Notes under the pieces: generated by a model
The model's database searches: none
What the model was told of the DNA's origin: nothing
Seen by the model: only the letters and a program-made list of their open reading frames with translations
Made by a program: the position numbers and the translations under genes
In this document: piece after piece, positions 21,741 through 34,223 of the stretch
How the letters are laid out: the number at the start of each line of letters is the position of its first letter
Position numbering within the stretch: position 1 is the first letter of the stretch
Assembly: GCA_024529925.1 (NCBI GenBank)
Contig: JAFEUB010001211.1
Span: 1 to 64,000, forward strand
Length of the DNA stretch: 64,000 bases
Reading direction: 5' to 3'
Source of the DNA: Ophthalmolycus amberensis
Taxonomy: Eukaryota; Chordata; Actinopteri; Perciformes; Zoarcidae

Positions 21741-22541
21741 GTCAGTGCACTGCTCAAACACACAACAACAAACACACTTCACATACATAGTCTGTATCAG
21801 ATATTTAGAATAATGACAACACAGTGGACCTAAAACTCATTCAACACATTTTCATTGAACGTTAGTGTATCAAAGCAATAGTCTATCTCCTGTGAGTTTA
21901 GACATTCCATACTTGAATATGTGAAGTGTATTCCTCATAGCTGAATGGTATTGAAACCACCCTGACTCCACTCTCCACAGCCCCAATAACTGATCTAAGG
22001 TCTGTTTCTGGGGTTCTGTCCCATATGTGTGCCGGGAGGAATTTCAAGCAGAAACACCTGTTTGTTTTATTTTTTCACAGAATTTGAAACGAGTATGTTA
22101 CATGATTATGTCTTCCAGGGAACAATAATCCCTTTATAGCCGCTGCAGCATTGGCCCAGCCGTCACTCTCTCTAGCAATGTATTAAACTCCTACTTCCAC
22201 TGGTAGCTGTACAGTAAGCAGACATCTCTGTGATGTAGAAATTGGTGCACGGTACAGCCGCACAAGCGTTTTGCAAATGTGTTAAGGAATGAGAAGTTTT
22301 TTTAAATTATTAATCAGGGAAAAATGTTGACGCGTTAAGGAGAGGGGAGCATCATTTTACACTTTACAGGAACACATTGATGCAGTTCGTTGTGATTTTT
22401 CAAAAGGTAGAAGCACCTGCTTCTGATTTGGCAGAAAAGCCACTTTCCCAAAATAGCACGAAGGGATTGCTGTAAGTTTGCATTCCTCTGGTCATGAATT
22501 TTCAATCGTCATCTCATCATTCCTCTTGTCTCAACCCTCAG

Positions 22542-22659
22542 CATCGACATTTTGTGACAGTCGTGAGTGCCTCCAACATTCAGTTTTTACTCTGGTGAAC
22601 CATCCCGCTCTCTATGGAGAAACAGGAGATATCCATTTAAGGAGCGCCGTCTGCTTCAG
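22542..22659 (+). CDS. Candidate second coding exon of the same gene
   Basis: A strong acceptor (TTCCTCTTGTCTCAACCCTC then AG) and a strong donor (CTTCAG|gtgagg) enclose 118 nt. Of the three frames only the one continuing phase 1 from 21740 is open. It reads ASTFCDSRECLQHSVF..., then HPALYGETGDIHLRSAVCF. Joined to exon 1 this gives a plausible signal cleavage (GLSGAS before TFC) and a mature N-terminus with three cysteines. I do not recognise the family. The exon leaves in phase 2. It could be a chance open frame between cryptic sites. Confidence 0.4.
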
Positions 22660-24832
22660 GTGAGGGTGTATTAGCTCCAACAGAGGACTTCCATTTGGCC
22701 TCGGGAGACACACAAGCATTTTCAGCTTCAGCTTCCCTTTTTGCCTGAATTGGAATTGAATCGAAAGCCTGTGTGTGCTTTCAGCACTGTTGCCAAAACA
22801 ATCACATGTGCTGACACACAGGATCCCAGGCTGGCTTGTTAAGGTGGTATCACCCTTCTGCCACGCAGAGGCCTGTGATGGAGTTACGGTTTCGGCATTT
22901 CAAGGAGGGATTGCTAGTAATGTCTCCCGCCGACTAACCTGGACTTTTTAACAACAGGCCACTCGCAGTACATTGGGACAATGCAAGCACGGTGGCTGAC
23001 CTTGACCTCGGCGGTCGACTCGCCATCAATCGCTCTGCAGGTGTGTCCTGAAAACACGGAGCGGTCAAGATACAGGCAGGAAATGGCCATGAATAGCAGC
23101 CTGTGGCAACAGGAAAGCCGAGCGCTCCTCGGGTCCCCGATGTAGGGCCAGCGCGTTACAGGAAGCGAGCGGACGTCCCTCCGACAAACACGACAAGGCC
23201 TCCTTTGGTGTTTTTCAGTCAAAAATCAGAGCAGTGGAGAACGTTATGAGACTGTCGACAGCAGGAGAGATTGATGAGTGGTTGTGGCTAAAAACAAACT
23301 TTTGTGCACGTTTTGGTCAGTTTTCAAGAAAAGTTACCAACGTGATGGTGAGAATCTGAGCTTCCTTCTCGTGAATGGTGGGACAAAACTCACTGTTTTC
23401 TAAAGTTATATAGATTCAATAATTCATTGATTAATCCAAAAATATCAGCAGATTAGTTGACAATGAAAAAAATGTATATAATACAAAATCCATGTCAACA
23501 AACTAGGACTGATCAACTGGGAAATAAAATATCTAATTGCCATTATTTTTGAATTTCAATTGCGGTGTGATTCGCGATGTTAAAGGTAATAATTCTGTTT
23601 TTCACCATTATTCTCATTTTCTCTGAAAGAAATGGTGTGATGGGCATCTGTACCAAACAAACATGTCATTTCTTAGTCTGTAGAATTTGATGTGTAGGCT
23701 GTGAAATCTTCACTTAAAATGGTGTTTTGACCAACATAACAAACATTGCGCCTCCTGCGATTTGAAAATTGCAGCATACCATAATGTGATTTAGAAGGTT
23801 GATTGTTGTGCAGCTCTAAAACAAACAAACTAAAATAACAAACAGCAGAGTGTTCAAAAGATAGGATAAAACATATGAGACTTGCACTGGTACAGGTAGA
23901 AACAGGTTACACACACACACACATATACGGTTCAAGACAGAGCAGCTGAACACAGCAGGTCCTGATGTGGGGGGTCACTGAACCTGAATGTTGTCCTCTG
24001 TTCCGCTCATTGTTACTTAACTCTCTTTGTAACCAAAAGTCAGCTGTTGACTTATTTACGTTGACTAATTAATTTGCATACTTAACTGAATTTACACAAC
24101 AAATGTACTTAACCACATCTCTCCCTCAACAACCCAACCAAGTCGTTTATTTATATTTTATTTCACGCATTTAAAACTGCAATCCCGCATACATATGTGA
24201 CGAGTTGGGAATGAAAAGCGGTTGTTTTGCCTCGTCTCCTGAAAAGGATGTTCCCATACAACGAAACTGCATTGTGAATTAAGTTTATTTTGTCACGGAT
24301 TATGTTTGTTTTTCAACTATCAGAAATATTTTTCAAATTCCTTTTCACAAACCTAACAGAGTAGTTTTGTTTTGTTTTCATTTCCTTTTTTGTCATGTTT
24401 TGTTTCAGTCTACAATCGGACAACCGATGTTTTAAACTGTCTAAAACAGTTTAAAACTGCGACTATATTCCCTGAGTATATAGCTTTCCCTTGAAACATA
24501 ATGCAGAATTCCAGTTTCCTTGTATTGGAACGTAAATGTTGTCGGATACGGTTGATTCAAAACATAGACATGACACACAAAATGTCCCTAAAGGTGCCAT
24601 TCATAGGCCGTATGAGATCACGCTGCTGCCACTTCAAAATGTTCGGAAGTGGGTGTATTTGCCAGGACAATGGTAGAATGGTTTGAGCCATTGTGTCGAC
24701 ACTTGTCCCCCCGAGCGGGAATCTGGACCCCAGTTTGTACTGTTTTTAGATGTTCCTAGCGCCAAAAAAATAGACCGTCTGCAGTGGAATAAGCTATATT
24801 TTTATTCTTGGCATTAGCACTGTGTTTTAGTG

Positions 24833-24868
<36 letters not shown>
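24833..24868. repeat. (GT)10(GA)8 compound microsatellite
   Basis: GT repeats to 24852, switching directly to GA repeats to 24868. Confidence 0.95.
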
Positions 24869-25020
24869 TGTGAATGCCTTTACATTAGCACACAAGCTAA
24901 TCTTGAAGCTAGACGTCCCTTATCAAAGGCCGTTTGTCCACGGCAGCGGTGTGTAAGCCGTATGCCTGATCTCTTGACCAGCAGTCGTACAATGACTCCT
25001 CTACCCTGGACACAGCATCT

Positions 25021-25039
25021 GGGGGGGGGGGGGGGGGGG
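25021..25039. repeat. G19 homopolymer
   Basis: Nineteen consecutive G on the + strand, a potential G-quadruplex or sequencing-difficult site. Confidence 0.95.
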
Positions 25040-25670
25040 TCTGTGCTGCCACTGCTGGTTTTCTGTGGCGACTCAGTGATTTAGAGTAGTAAATGAGAGG
25101 GTTGCAAGCGTTATTTTTAGCTGCAAATATTATTTGAACACGGGGCCATTTAGGGCCCTGATCCTTGCCCCATTACAACAGAACAGGCCTTAAAGCTTGG
25201 CATACTGACATACTCTATATATGACAATCTGACAACTGGTTTGTTTCCTGTTTCACTCCCTATTGTTACCCCGATGACACTTCATCCCAAAATATATTAT
25301 ATGTCCCCGGAGACTGCCAAAGGGAGGGCCATGGAATGCAGTTTGCCCAACTTACGACTATGGCCTTATCTCTAATTGCCTATTTCTTAGAATAATACCA
25401 AATGGATGTGCGGCAAAGCCTCTTTCCACTCTGAGCCGGGATTACAGTGGTTTGAAGCCTGCAGTCCTCATGTATGTGTCCCCAGCAACTGGTGCAATTT
25501 TGGTTTGAGGAGGGAGATTGAGGGATTTATCAGTACATACGTAATGACACAGAAATACAACAGTGCACTTTTGTGTCTCCGGCGAGGCAGTTCGCTGTCC
25601 GGGCAAGTGTGCCAGTGCCTGTTGTAATCCCATGTATTTACACCCAGGCCCAGGAGAACAAGAACCTGAA

Positions 25671-26533
25671 AGGGAGATCAGTGCAGGTTCAACCTCACAC
25701 TGCGGGTAAAGGGAAAGCAGTGCAGGTTCAACCTCACACTGTGGGTAAAGGGAAAGCAGTGCAGGTTCAACCTCACACTGCGGGTAAAGGGAAAGCAGTG
25801 CAGGTTCAACCTCACACTGCGGGTAAAGGGAAAGCAGTGCAGGTTCAACCTCACACTGCGGGTAAAGGGAGAGCAGTGCAGGTTCAACCTCACACTGCGG
25901 GTAAAGAGAAAGCAGTGCAGGTTCAACCTCACACTGCGGGTAAAGAGAAAGCAGTGCAGGTTCAACCTCACACTGCGGGTAAAGGGAGAGCAGTGCAGGT
26001 TCAACCTCACACTGCGGGTAAAGGGAGAGCAGTGCAGGTTCAACCTCACACTGCGGGTAAAGGGAGAGCAGTGCAGGTTCAACCTCACACTGCGGGTAAA
26101 GGGAGAGCAGTGCAGGTTAAACCTCACACTGGGTAAAGGGAAAGCAGTGCAGGTTCAACCTCACACTGTGGGTAAAGGGAGAGCAGTGCAGGTTCAACCT
26201 CACACTGTGGGTAAAGGGAGAGCAGTGCAGGTTCAACCTCACACTGCGGGTAAAGGGAGAGCAGTGCAGGTTCAACCTCACACTGCGGGTAAAGGGAGAG
26301 CAGTGCAGGTTCAACCTCACACTGCGGGTAAAGGGAGAGCAGTGCAGGTTCAACCTCACACTGCGGGTAAAGGGAGAGCAGTGCAGGTTCAACCTCACAC
26401 TGCGGGTAAAGGGAAAGCAGTGCAGGTTCAACCTCACACTGCAGGTAAAGGGAGAGCAGTGCAGGTTCAACCTCACACTGCGGGTAAAGGGAGAGCAGTG
26501 CAGGTTCAACCTCACACTGCGGGTAAAGGGAGA
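25671..26533 (+). repeat. 39-bp minisatellite, about 22 copies
   Basis: The unit is 39 bp, with core GCAGTGCAGGTTCAACCTCA followed by CACTGCGGGTAAAGGGAAA or ...GAGA. The period is a multiple of three, so frames on both strands stay open (13-residue repeats containing VQVQPHTAGKG). A 2-bp deletion near 26131 breaks every frame. There is no splice or start context, so I take the array as non-coding. Copies differ mostly at AAAGGGAAA/AAAGGGAGA/AAAGAGAAA and GCGG/GTGG. Confidence 0.93.
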
Positions 26534-28329
26534 GAAGGAACAATCTTACCATGATCTTTCCCTTTGTAGTCTTTTTCCTCATTTCCTGTGAAAGCTCCCC
26601 CGTTTGTCAATATGTTATTGGCCTATAATCATAAACTCTTCGATTGCCACACATCTCCAAGTGTCCAAGTACGCGGCTCTTGTAGGGCTAACCAACAGAA
26701 AGACACAAAATGATGCCATGGCTGTGTCGTTTCTGGCATTTTGCATCTCTTTGTAGTCTTTTTGTGTTTCTTTGTAGTCATTTTATAACTCTTTGTAGTT
26801 GTTTTGCGTCTCTGTGGTTGTCCTAGTTTGATTCTAAATGTATTAGGCCTGGGGTCATTAACCTAATTATATTACTTTAATGAAAGTCATATTCACTGGA
26901 TTAATGCTGTGATTAAAGAATGTGGAGCAGTGCAGTATTAGCTGCATGTTTTTAAGGCTGTGTTGACCTCTGAAGACCATGTGCAGGCTTATCATTAGTC
27001 GCAACTCCTGTCCCACATTCACTGAGTTACTACTATTTTTAAGTATACACAAACATTCATATTCAAATGTGGGAAAGAGTAACTAGTAGCTTGTTGCCTG
27101 GAGATTTGTTGATGTGTGCTTGGCACTTGTAAATTGAAATGAAAATAGGAATTAGTGAGTTATCTCTCCTGGGCTTCCTCTGATGTCCCATCTCCATCCG
27201 TGGACGCAGAAGGAAGAAGGCCTCCTCTCAGGGGTCATGAGAAAGGCACTGGGCGACTTTCCCAACATTCGTCCCCAGGCCTGGGGACTCTTAAAGGCAC
27301 AGGCACACATACTTTGTTACGTCATCTTTCTCTTCCTCCTCCCTCTGTCTCTCTATCTTCTCCCCATCCGCCACTCTGGAAAAGAAGAATCCTACAGCCT
27401 GCACACATATGGTGGCTGTATATGGGTGTTAAAGTGATTAACGCCTGAAAGTTGATAGAAACTTCTGGTGGACAGTAGAACATGGTTTTGTATACTGTTT
27501 TGCGTATGGGCTACATAAACAGAGTTATTCCCAGCTGATTTGTGCTTGTACAATAATAGTTTCTCAGCAAGGCTTTACGTTCATTCTATCAATAAATACA
27601 AGCGTTATAGTATATTTATAGAGATATTATGATTTCTGTAGGGTTTGCTTCAAGTCATAATGATGGCATATGCTGCTGTGTTGCACACCCAAAAGAAGAC
27701 TGCGGCGTCAGCCCCACACCCAGCGCTTAGTTTAAGGTTTGCCGGTGACGCTGCCAGCAGTCACAGCACGCTGCTAACTACTATTTACAGTCAAGAGAGC
27801 CACACAGGGCTGATCAGCTGCTTCTTCAGGCCAGTCTGGTCACTTTTCCCTCCACTCTCAGCCTCACATCGCACTGCTGATGTCAGAAACCTCTTTTGCT
27901 GTAACAACAGTAACCACTTATAATAACTAATACTAGGTGACTGACTTGTTGGTACAGTAACTGCTGACTTAAAGCCCCGAAGGAAGGTCCCAATTATGGG
28001 ATAAAGCTGTATATGATGGTCAGAATTTGCAATAATCGTCATCGTTATTAAACGTCCAGGGCAGAGACAAAGAGTCCACTAAGGAGGGAGGGAGGGCTTT
28101 CAAACAAACACAGGTTCTCATCCAGCATTCATAGCTCTACCCACGGAAAATAATGCGCCGTAGATACCTCACAAAATCATTTTGTATGTATCCAAGTAAT
28201 TATGATCGAGGAAGTATTAAGACCACAGAAGCCCACACAGGGCTGGTGGAGGAGGACGTGTCCAACAAACAGCCATCTTTCAGCCAGAAGACCGTTCGTT
28301 CGTTCCCCATGTCAGACGAGAAGCCAACG
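26534..28329. other. Gene-free stretch
   Basis: Nothing coding recognised. At about 26740-26815 there are four degenerate copies of a TTTGTAGTCNTTTTGNGTCTC-like unit, a common fish simple repeat. Confidence 0.4.
26740..26815 (+). repeat. Degenerate (TCTTTGTAGTCNTTTTG)n repeat
   Basis: CTCTTTGTAGTCTTTTTGTG, TTCTTTGTAGTCATTTTATA and CTCTTTGTAGTTGTTTTGCG follow head to tail. Confidence 0.7.
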
Positions 28330-28680
28330 TTGATGTTTTCGTAACGTAACTCGCGTACCTCGGTAACGGCACCGCTGTAGTTATTTTAACCTTCTTTTCC
28401 TAAACTTAACTAAGTAGTTTTGTTGCCTAAACTGAGTTGTTTCCTGTGAAAACGGAAGTTCATTTTGAAGAGACTGTAAGCATGTAACAAGTGAAAACTG
28501 TGTTTCTGGCCTTTGTAGGAAAACGCACACAAATGGAGGAGTAACATTGGTAACGTTGTTTGAGGATACGTTGCATGTTTGAAACCAAAAGTTGAGTTAT
28601 CTTTACTGACGACGTTATGTCACGAGATGCTACACCACTGAGTCACATAAATGATACATGTTATGTTGGCGACCCAAACC
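28330..28680 (+). repeat. Unclassified dispersed repeat, copy 1
   Basis: Contains TTTTCGTAACGTAACTCGCG, GTTGCCTAAACTGAGTTG, GGAAGTTCATTTTGAAGAGA and AAGCATGTAACAAG. The same order, with variation, occurs in the copies at 59690-60075 (+) and 32640-33000 (-). The upstream piece AAACAAACACAGGTTCTCA at about 28102 belongs to the same family. No ORF. Confidence 0.6.
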
Positions 28681-29552
28681 AGAAGCCTCTACTACTAGAA
28701 CAACAGGCTGACATGAATGTCATCAGAGTAAAGTCAGATCTTCTTCTCTTCATCAACATCATCTTCACTCAACCAGAAACCGTCTCTGAGCTCTTTGATT
28801 TCCAAAACACAACAGAATCTGTTGAGAATTCAGGTCATAACTAATTTCAGGTCCTGCCTCCGTTAGCCAAGACGAAACCACCGCCGAGAGCCAAACGCAG
28901 CCTGCTTCCAGTGCCGCCGACAGATGTTGCAAGCAGAGGTCAACAATGGCCACCGCCACTTCTAAACCTGTCCTTCAAAAAAAAAAAAAAGCTTATAAAG
29001 CTGTGGACAGACGGGAATTGAGGGCATGGGCTTAGACAAGTTAAATAATTCTGACTTGGAGGTACTTGGGTGGGGGCGGGGGTTAGAGCCTGATGCACTT
29101 GCGACTTCAGGGACACTGACATAATCCTGTTTGGGCGGCTCACAATCACACAACAATCCTCCATCCATTGGTGAGCTGCTGGATTGTTTTAATCCCATTT
29201 CCCTCCTTTAAGGGAGCTGTGTTTAAATGAGCTGTTCCAGCTGACCGTAGTGATGTCATGGATTCATTTGACCTTAATTAGTGACAGCTGATGTGACCCG
29301 CTGCCGTCCACGCTCGTTGCTCTCGCCGGCTAAAATGAGAAGTTTTATGTTTTGTACACTGCTACCATCAGAGCTTCTCCCCAAATCATCTTTTCACACA
29401 TTTCCAAACTCTAGTTTTCACTAAACCTCATTTTATATTTCATTAAAAAAAACATGTTCCTTTCGTTAATCAGAACAGTGTAAGCAATGTGAGGGTACTA
29501 TTACATCAGTTAAAGAGCCTTTTATACTGGTCACATCAGGCTAACAGTGTCT

Positions 29553-29598
<46 letters not shown>

Positions 29599-32500
29599 CC
29601 AAGGAGACCTTTTGTCATAGACGCTGACACCTGTGTGCTGAGAATATCTTTGACATTAGCAGAAGTATATTCATGGAGGCCCCACTGAAAGCCACATGGA
29701 GTTATTGTGTACGAGGTGACACTGGCAGCGGGAAGCTATGTGGGAGAAAAGTCATTATAGTCACACCATTAAGCAGAGGCCTGTAGGGCGTCTGAGCTGT
29801 ATCCTCAGTGAGGCAGAAGGAGTGAAGGCTGTCAGACAGACAGTAGGAGGCATACGTAAGGAGTTGACCTCTTGTCTCCTTTAGGTGGCTGTGGGAAACT
29901 TCTCTGACTGCCAAATGTCACTTATCTACAGTATAGCATGTCCAGTGTTCCTGTGAAGGGTTACTGTGATGGAGCGGTGAAACAGCATTTGTTTGGGGTA
30001 GCTTGACTTTTCTTAACTCTCCCTCGACTTGTTAGTGATTTCCTACATCTCCCAGAATTCCATGGATCAACCCCAAGGAATGGCAGTGGGCTTGTTGCAT
30101 TTAGATAACTTAAACACACGTATTGGCATGCAGACTTGAGAAAGAGACCTGTAGTGACCCTGCTCAGTCTGAGAACGTTTTTCCACCGGTTACCAAACTC
30201 GTGACAACACCGGTGTTACCGATTACACCGTACAGTTATGATATAGGATATTCTTCAATAAAGGTCACTTTGGGTAGAGCGATCTTTAAAGTCTGCTCTG
30301 ATCATGTGGTGCGTGACTCAGACTTTTTATTCATCCCTAAAATCCCAATCATGCCCCTGCTACACAATGACATCCATACACCATTGTATTGTTCTCTCAG
30401 ACAGTTAGTGGTCGATACGAGTGAAATTCCATGATTCTTGATAATCAATCCCATACACGGTTATTCCCTCGCTAATATCTATTGTATATTGCTGTGAAAA
30501 CTGAAATTGAAAGCTGATTTCAACACGCATCTGTTGCTCACAATGTAGCCTTACCAGGAAAACTATGGTGGTTCACCTGGACGCGTCGATAGTGAGTTCA
30601 CTGTGTCCTTTCAGATTTGAACGCATCTGCCCTGGTACCTGTGTTACTGTAAAAAAACAAGCGCCGTCACCTTTTCCGAATTTTAGTATCAACATGGAAC
30701 TGAAGGTATTGTTTTTTTTGTGACATCCCTACTATTAATTGAAGAACATAGCGCTGCTTCCATTCCGTCTCTCATTGTGTCCCACTAACATCAGAGGTGT
30801 GCTGATGGCAGTCAGTGCAGGGTGAAACACCTCTACAAGAGATGCCTGTCTTCAGATGACTTCACAAACTATAGCGATGGTCTCCGAGCTCAGCTCCCCT
30901 GGTTGGAGATGTGAATGACGGATCCTTTCATGAGGGACTGGTGTGAGCCAGGGTTATCAGTCTCAATCCTTCCAGTCTCATGCCCACCAGCGAGGAAAAG
31001 AAACCGCTCCATCAATCGCATCACTTCACTAGCTTGTGTCTGTGATGTGTCCAGAGGGCAGGACCTCCTGTCAACTCAGCAGCCGCTGCTCCCTCCCTGC
31101 AGCTAAAGCCATTTAGTGAATAACATTTGTTGAGCCTGTTTATGGATGGAGAGAGGCAGAGGTATCTGGTGAGAATGCTTCTTCTTTTTGTTGGTACAGT
31201 ATACCTCCTCTGCTGTCCCTCGTCCTCCCTTCCCCGTGTGTCTTTCATCAACATCCTTACATCTCTCCCTCCCCTTCCTCTTCCTCGTCACCCTCTTCTT
31301 TTCCTCTTCATCTTGTGGTCCAGCCCTCCTCCTCTTCTCCTTCATCCTATCTCTCCTGAGGGCTGCATCTCCGGCATCTCCTCAGCATCAGTGTGTCGGG
31401 GCATCGAGGAGGGTTAAAGTGAGGGGGCTTTGTTAGTAGTAGTTTTCTTTCAAATGTGTTAGTATACACCTCTGTGTGTATGTGTGTACTCTATGATAAT
31501 ACTTCCTTCCTTCATCCCTCCTCCACCGTTCTTCTCATTTATTTTTTTACTGGTCCTTTCCTCCTTGGGTGGTGTATGTAATTATAAGCTCTTATCTATT
31601 TTCCCGTCACACATAACTACACTCCGGAGAGAGCTCAGTTGATGTCATTATCTCCGATAATGGCTCAGAGGTGCAGTCCCCCTCCCTCCTCTATCTTCAC
31701 CACGCTCCAACATATAATTGCTATTTATTGAAAATGTCTCCCTCCCCTGCGCTCTTTTTTGGCTAATGCACCCTCTCCCGTGAACCGCCATGAGAGCGGA
31801 TATGTCTTAATATGCCGCTAATATGCTCCTTTTTTTCCAATATGCGGGGGGATCTCTGCCAACACTTCTAATTGAATTTCTCGTTCTTCATTTTCAGTCC
31901 AAGTGACAGCAGCCCTCAGTGAAAACATGTGTGCTGTCATCAGATTAAGTGCTCTCTGTCTACCCATCGCCTCAGAATGAACCAACAGAATGAGTCGTTC
32001 GTCCACGTCCTCAAACAAAATGTGCTTTGGAAACACAACGTGCACTCAGTCTGTGTCGTGAACATAGCAACGTTGCGTTCAGGCACAGTATTGAGTGTAG
32101 GTCAATCACGGCAGTTACATACGTAACACAAGAAAATAGTCTTGAAGCGTGAAAGACACCTTGGGTCACGTTAAGGCTGGTTCAGGGTGAGCTGCTGCAC
32201 GGCCCGTGTAGACGGCTGGATTGATTCAAATGGGAGCGTGTCCAGTCTGTCACACACACAAGAGATACACGACTCTAAAACGCCTCCTCTGGACAAGCCA
32301 GCAGTTCACTCGTTATATTTAGTGAGACTTGGTGGTGTTAAAATGACTACTTTGGAATCAATGTTGAGTGTTGGTTGGAAACAGCAGTCTGCCATGTTTA
32401 AGCCCAATGTTTTGTTTGCCCATCCATCCTCCACGGCTCTAAAATAATCCCTCATTTTGGACCCTTGCTGAAACAACTGATCCTGTTCTACCTCTTGGGA

Positions 32501-32639
32501 GGACGGCCTCCTTGTCAGCTACTGGATAAAGTTACATTTCCCATAATGTTGTTGCGGAAACACTACATTCTCACTCCCAACTTGTCGAACACTGACGCTT
32601 GTTCAGTGGCCTCAAAAAAAGATGCTCTAGGTTCCTCTC
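28681..32639. other. Gene-free stretch with microsatellite
   Basis: No coding exon recognised. It contains an A15-like run at 28978, a (CA)20 tract at 29556-29595, a pyrimidine-rich interval near 31200-31350, and a stretch at 31540-31900 whose composition suggests a conserved non-coding element. A hAT-like end (TTTTTTGTGACATCCCTACT) is seen near 30713. Confidence 0.4.
29556..29595. repeat. (CA)20 microsatellite
   Basis: Uninterrupted CA dinucleotides. Confidence 0.97.
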
Positions 32640-33003
32640 TAGCAGCAGGTTTTTGACGTGTCAGGGAAGCGTGTCCGTTTCCACTCGTTACGTGCATTGT
32701 GTCTTTTCAACATGAACCTTTCACAGGAAACGTACATTGCTCGTTACATAGAGTCTCTTTTAAAAACATACTTTCAACTTAGCTTTACTTAGTTTTTAGG
32801 TTTACTTAGGCAACAGAACTCCTTGGTTAGGCTTGGATATGTATGTTGCGTAACAAAACTGAGGTACGGTGAGGTTACACTCAGAACACGAACATTGGTC
32901 TCCTGGGTGAAAGTCCTGTGTTTGTTTGACCCATCCATTCACCACAACCTCCTCTGTTATATGCGACTTTCTCACCTGCCTTTACTCCCGTCATAATTAC
33001 TCC
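32640..33003 (-). repeat. Unclassified dispersed repeat, copy 2 (minus)
   Basis: The reverse complement reads GGGTCAAACAAACACAGGAC, then TCACCCAGGAGACC, GTTGCCTAAGTAAACC, GTTTCCTGTGAAAGG, TTGAAAAGACACAATGCACG. It matches the copy at 59690-60075 along its length and the copy at 44750-44910 at its start. Confidence 0.7.
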
Positions 33004-33011
33004 ATCTAGAG
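33004..33011. other. Target site duplication, left
   Basis: ATCTAGAG precedes the hAT terminus and is repeated exactly at 34224-34231. Confidence 0.95.
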
Positions 33012-33182
33012 CAGGGGTCGGGAACCTATGGCTCGCGAGCCAGATGTGGCTCTTTTGATGATTGCATATGGCTCGCAGATAAAACAAAATATTCTCACTT
33101 GTTTTAATCCATCCATCGATTTTTCAGTCTGAGACTGCGTCTGCTCGGTCATTAGCTCAAAGCTAACCCTTCGACGAAGAAG

Positions 33183-33956
33183 ATGGCGAAAAGAAAAAAA
33201 GACGACGAGTATCGTACATTTCAGGACGAATGGACCGAAGAATTCGCCTTTGTGGAGAGAGCGGGTTCTGCGGTGTGTCTAATTTGCAATGACAAAATTA
33301 CATCGTTGAAACGGTCGAATGTAAAGCGGCACTTCGACACACGCCACGCTACCTTTGCGTCAAAATACCCTGCGGGAGACAGCAGAAAGAAAGCGTGCCA
33401 AGAGCTTCTGAGCAGGGTGCAAGCTAGCCAGCAGCAACTCCGCGTATGGACCCGGCAAGGTGACTATAATTCGGCTAGCTTTGCTGGTTCTTTAGCAATA
33501 GTGAGGAACGGAAAACCATTCACAGATGGCGAGTATGCTAAAACGTTCATGCTGGATGTAGCCAATGAACTTTTTGATGATCTTCCGAACAAAGACAAGA
33601 TAATCAAACGGATACAAGACATGCCTCTGTCGGCAAGAACTGTTCATGATCGTACTATCGTGATGGCAAACAAAGTGGAGGAAACGCAAGTGAAGGACAT
33701 AAATGCAGCGCCGTTCTTTTCTCTGGCTTTGGATGAGTCAACAGACGTGAGCCATTTGTCGCAGTTCAGCGTGATTGCAAGATATGCTGTTGGTGACACA
33801 CTGCGCGAAGAAAGTCTTGCTGTTCTGCCATTAAAAGGGTCCACAAGAGGTGAGGATTTATTCAAGTCTTTCATGGAGTTTGCTCAAGAAAAATTGCATG
33901 TGAGCAGTCATTCTCACATCTTAAAAACATCAAGTCCAACCTACGATCACGTTTAA
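33183..33956 (+). pseudogene. hAT transposase N-terminal part (SCAND3/ZBED5-like)
   Basis: Starts MAKRKKDDEYRTFQDEWTEE. It has a BED-like zinc finger at about residues 34-58 (CLICNDKI ... SNVKRHFDTRHATF), then FAGSLAIVRNGKPFTDGEYA and APFFSLALDESTDVSHLSQF. The last is the first acidic block of the RNase H-like domain in this hAT group. The frame leaves the transposase sequence at about 33895 and ends 20 codons later on a foreign frame, because a large internal deletion joins it to the C-terminus with a frameshift. It is about 250 of an expected 600 or so residues, so inactive as an enzyme. A BED-only protein could in theory be made. Confidence 0.88.
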
Positions 33957-34057
33957 CGGATGAAAGCCTCAACGCTTGCATGAAGCTTAACCTCACCAAG
34001 TACCAACCCGACTACAAAGACATCAGCAAATCCATGCAGCACCAGAAGTCGCATTAA
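33899..34057 (+). pseudogene. hAT transposase C-terminal remnant
   Basis: In a different frame from the N-terminal part: CEQSFSHLKNIKSNLRSRLT, DESLNACMKLNLTKYQPDY, ending ...HQKSH and TAA. This is the hAT dimerisation tail of the same transposase. Confidence 0.88.
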
Positions 34058-34223
34058 TGGTGAGTGTTATAACAACATTATTTAAAAGAATAAATTCAGA
34101 GGCTTATTATACTGACATTTAGTTGAATTCACTTTTAAAATATATTATATGGCTCTCACTGAAATAAATTTCCAAATTTTTTGCTTTCATGGCTCTCTTA
34201 GTCAAAAAGGTTCCCGACCCCTG

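Larger units (their letters stand above)
22660..25670. other. Probable intron or intergenic sequence
   Basis: No coding exon recognised. It holds a MITE end near 23415-23475 (TTCATTGATTAATCC ... CAGATTAGTTGACAATGAAA), a GT/GA microsatellite and a G19 run. Confidence 0.4.
33012..34223 (+). mobile_element. hAT transposon, internally deleted, 1212 bp
   Basis: The termini are CAGGGGTCGGGAACC and GGTTCCCGACCCCTG, perfectly inverted, flanked by an exact 8-bp duplication (ATCTAGAG), which is the hAT signature. Internal pieces TATGGCTCGCGAGCC and ATGGCTCT appear near the ends. It carries the first 238 or so codons and the last 52 codons of a transposase, with the catalytic middle missing. Intact ends and duplication suggest a fairly recent insertion mobilised by a full-length relative. 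It lies beside dispersed-repeat copy 2. Confidence 0.95.

Noticed and set aside
25671..26533. CRISPR-like appearance of regular repeats
   Set aside because: Units are directly contiguous with no unique spacers, in a vertebrate genome.
25573..26582. 13-residue repeat proteins from the 39-bp array
   Set aside because: The frames are open only because the period is divisible by three. A 2-bp deletion breaks them, and no start or splice context is seen.
30123..30434. 103-codon open frame
   Set aside because: No recognisable domain. The region ends in a hAT-like terminus, so it is probably non-coding transposon debris.
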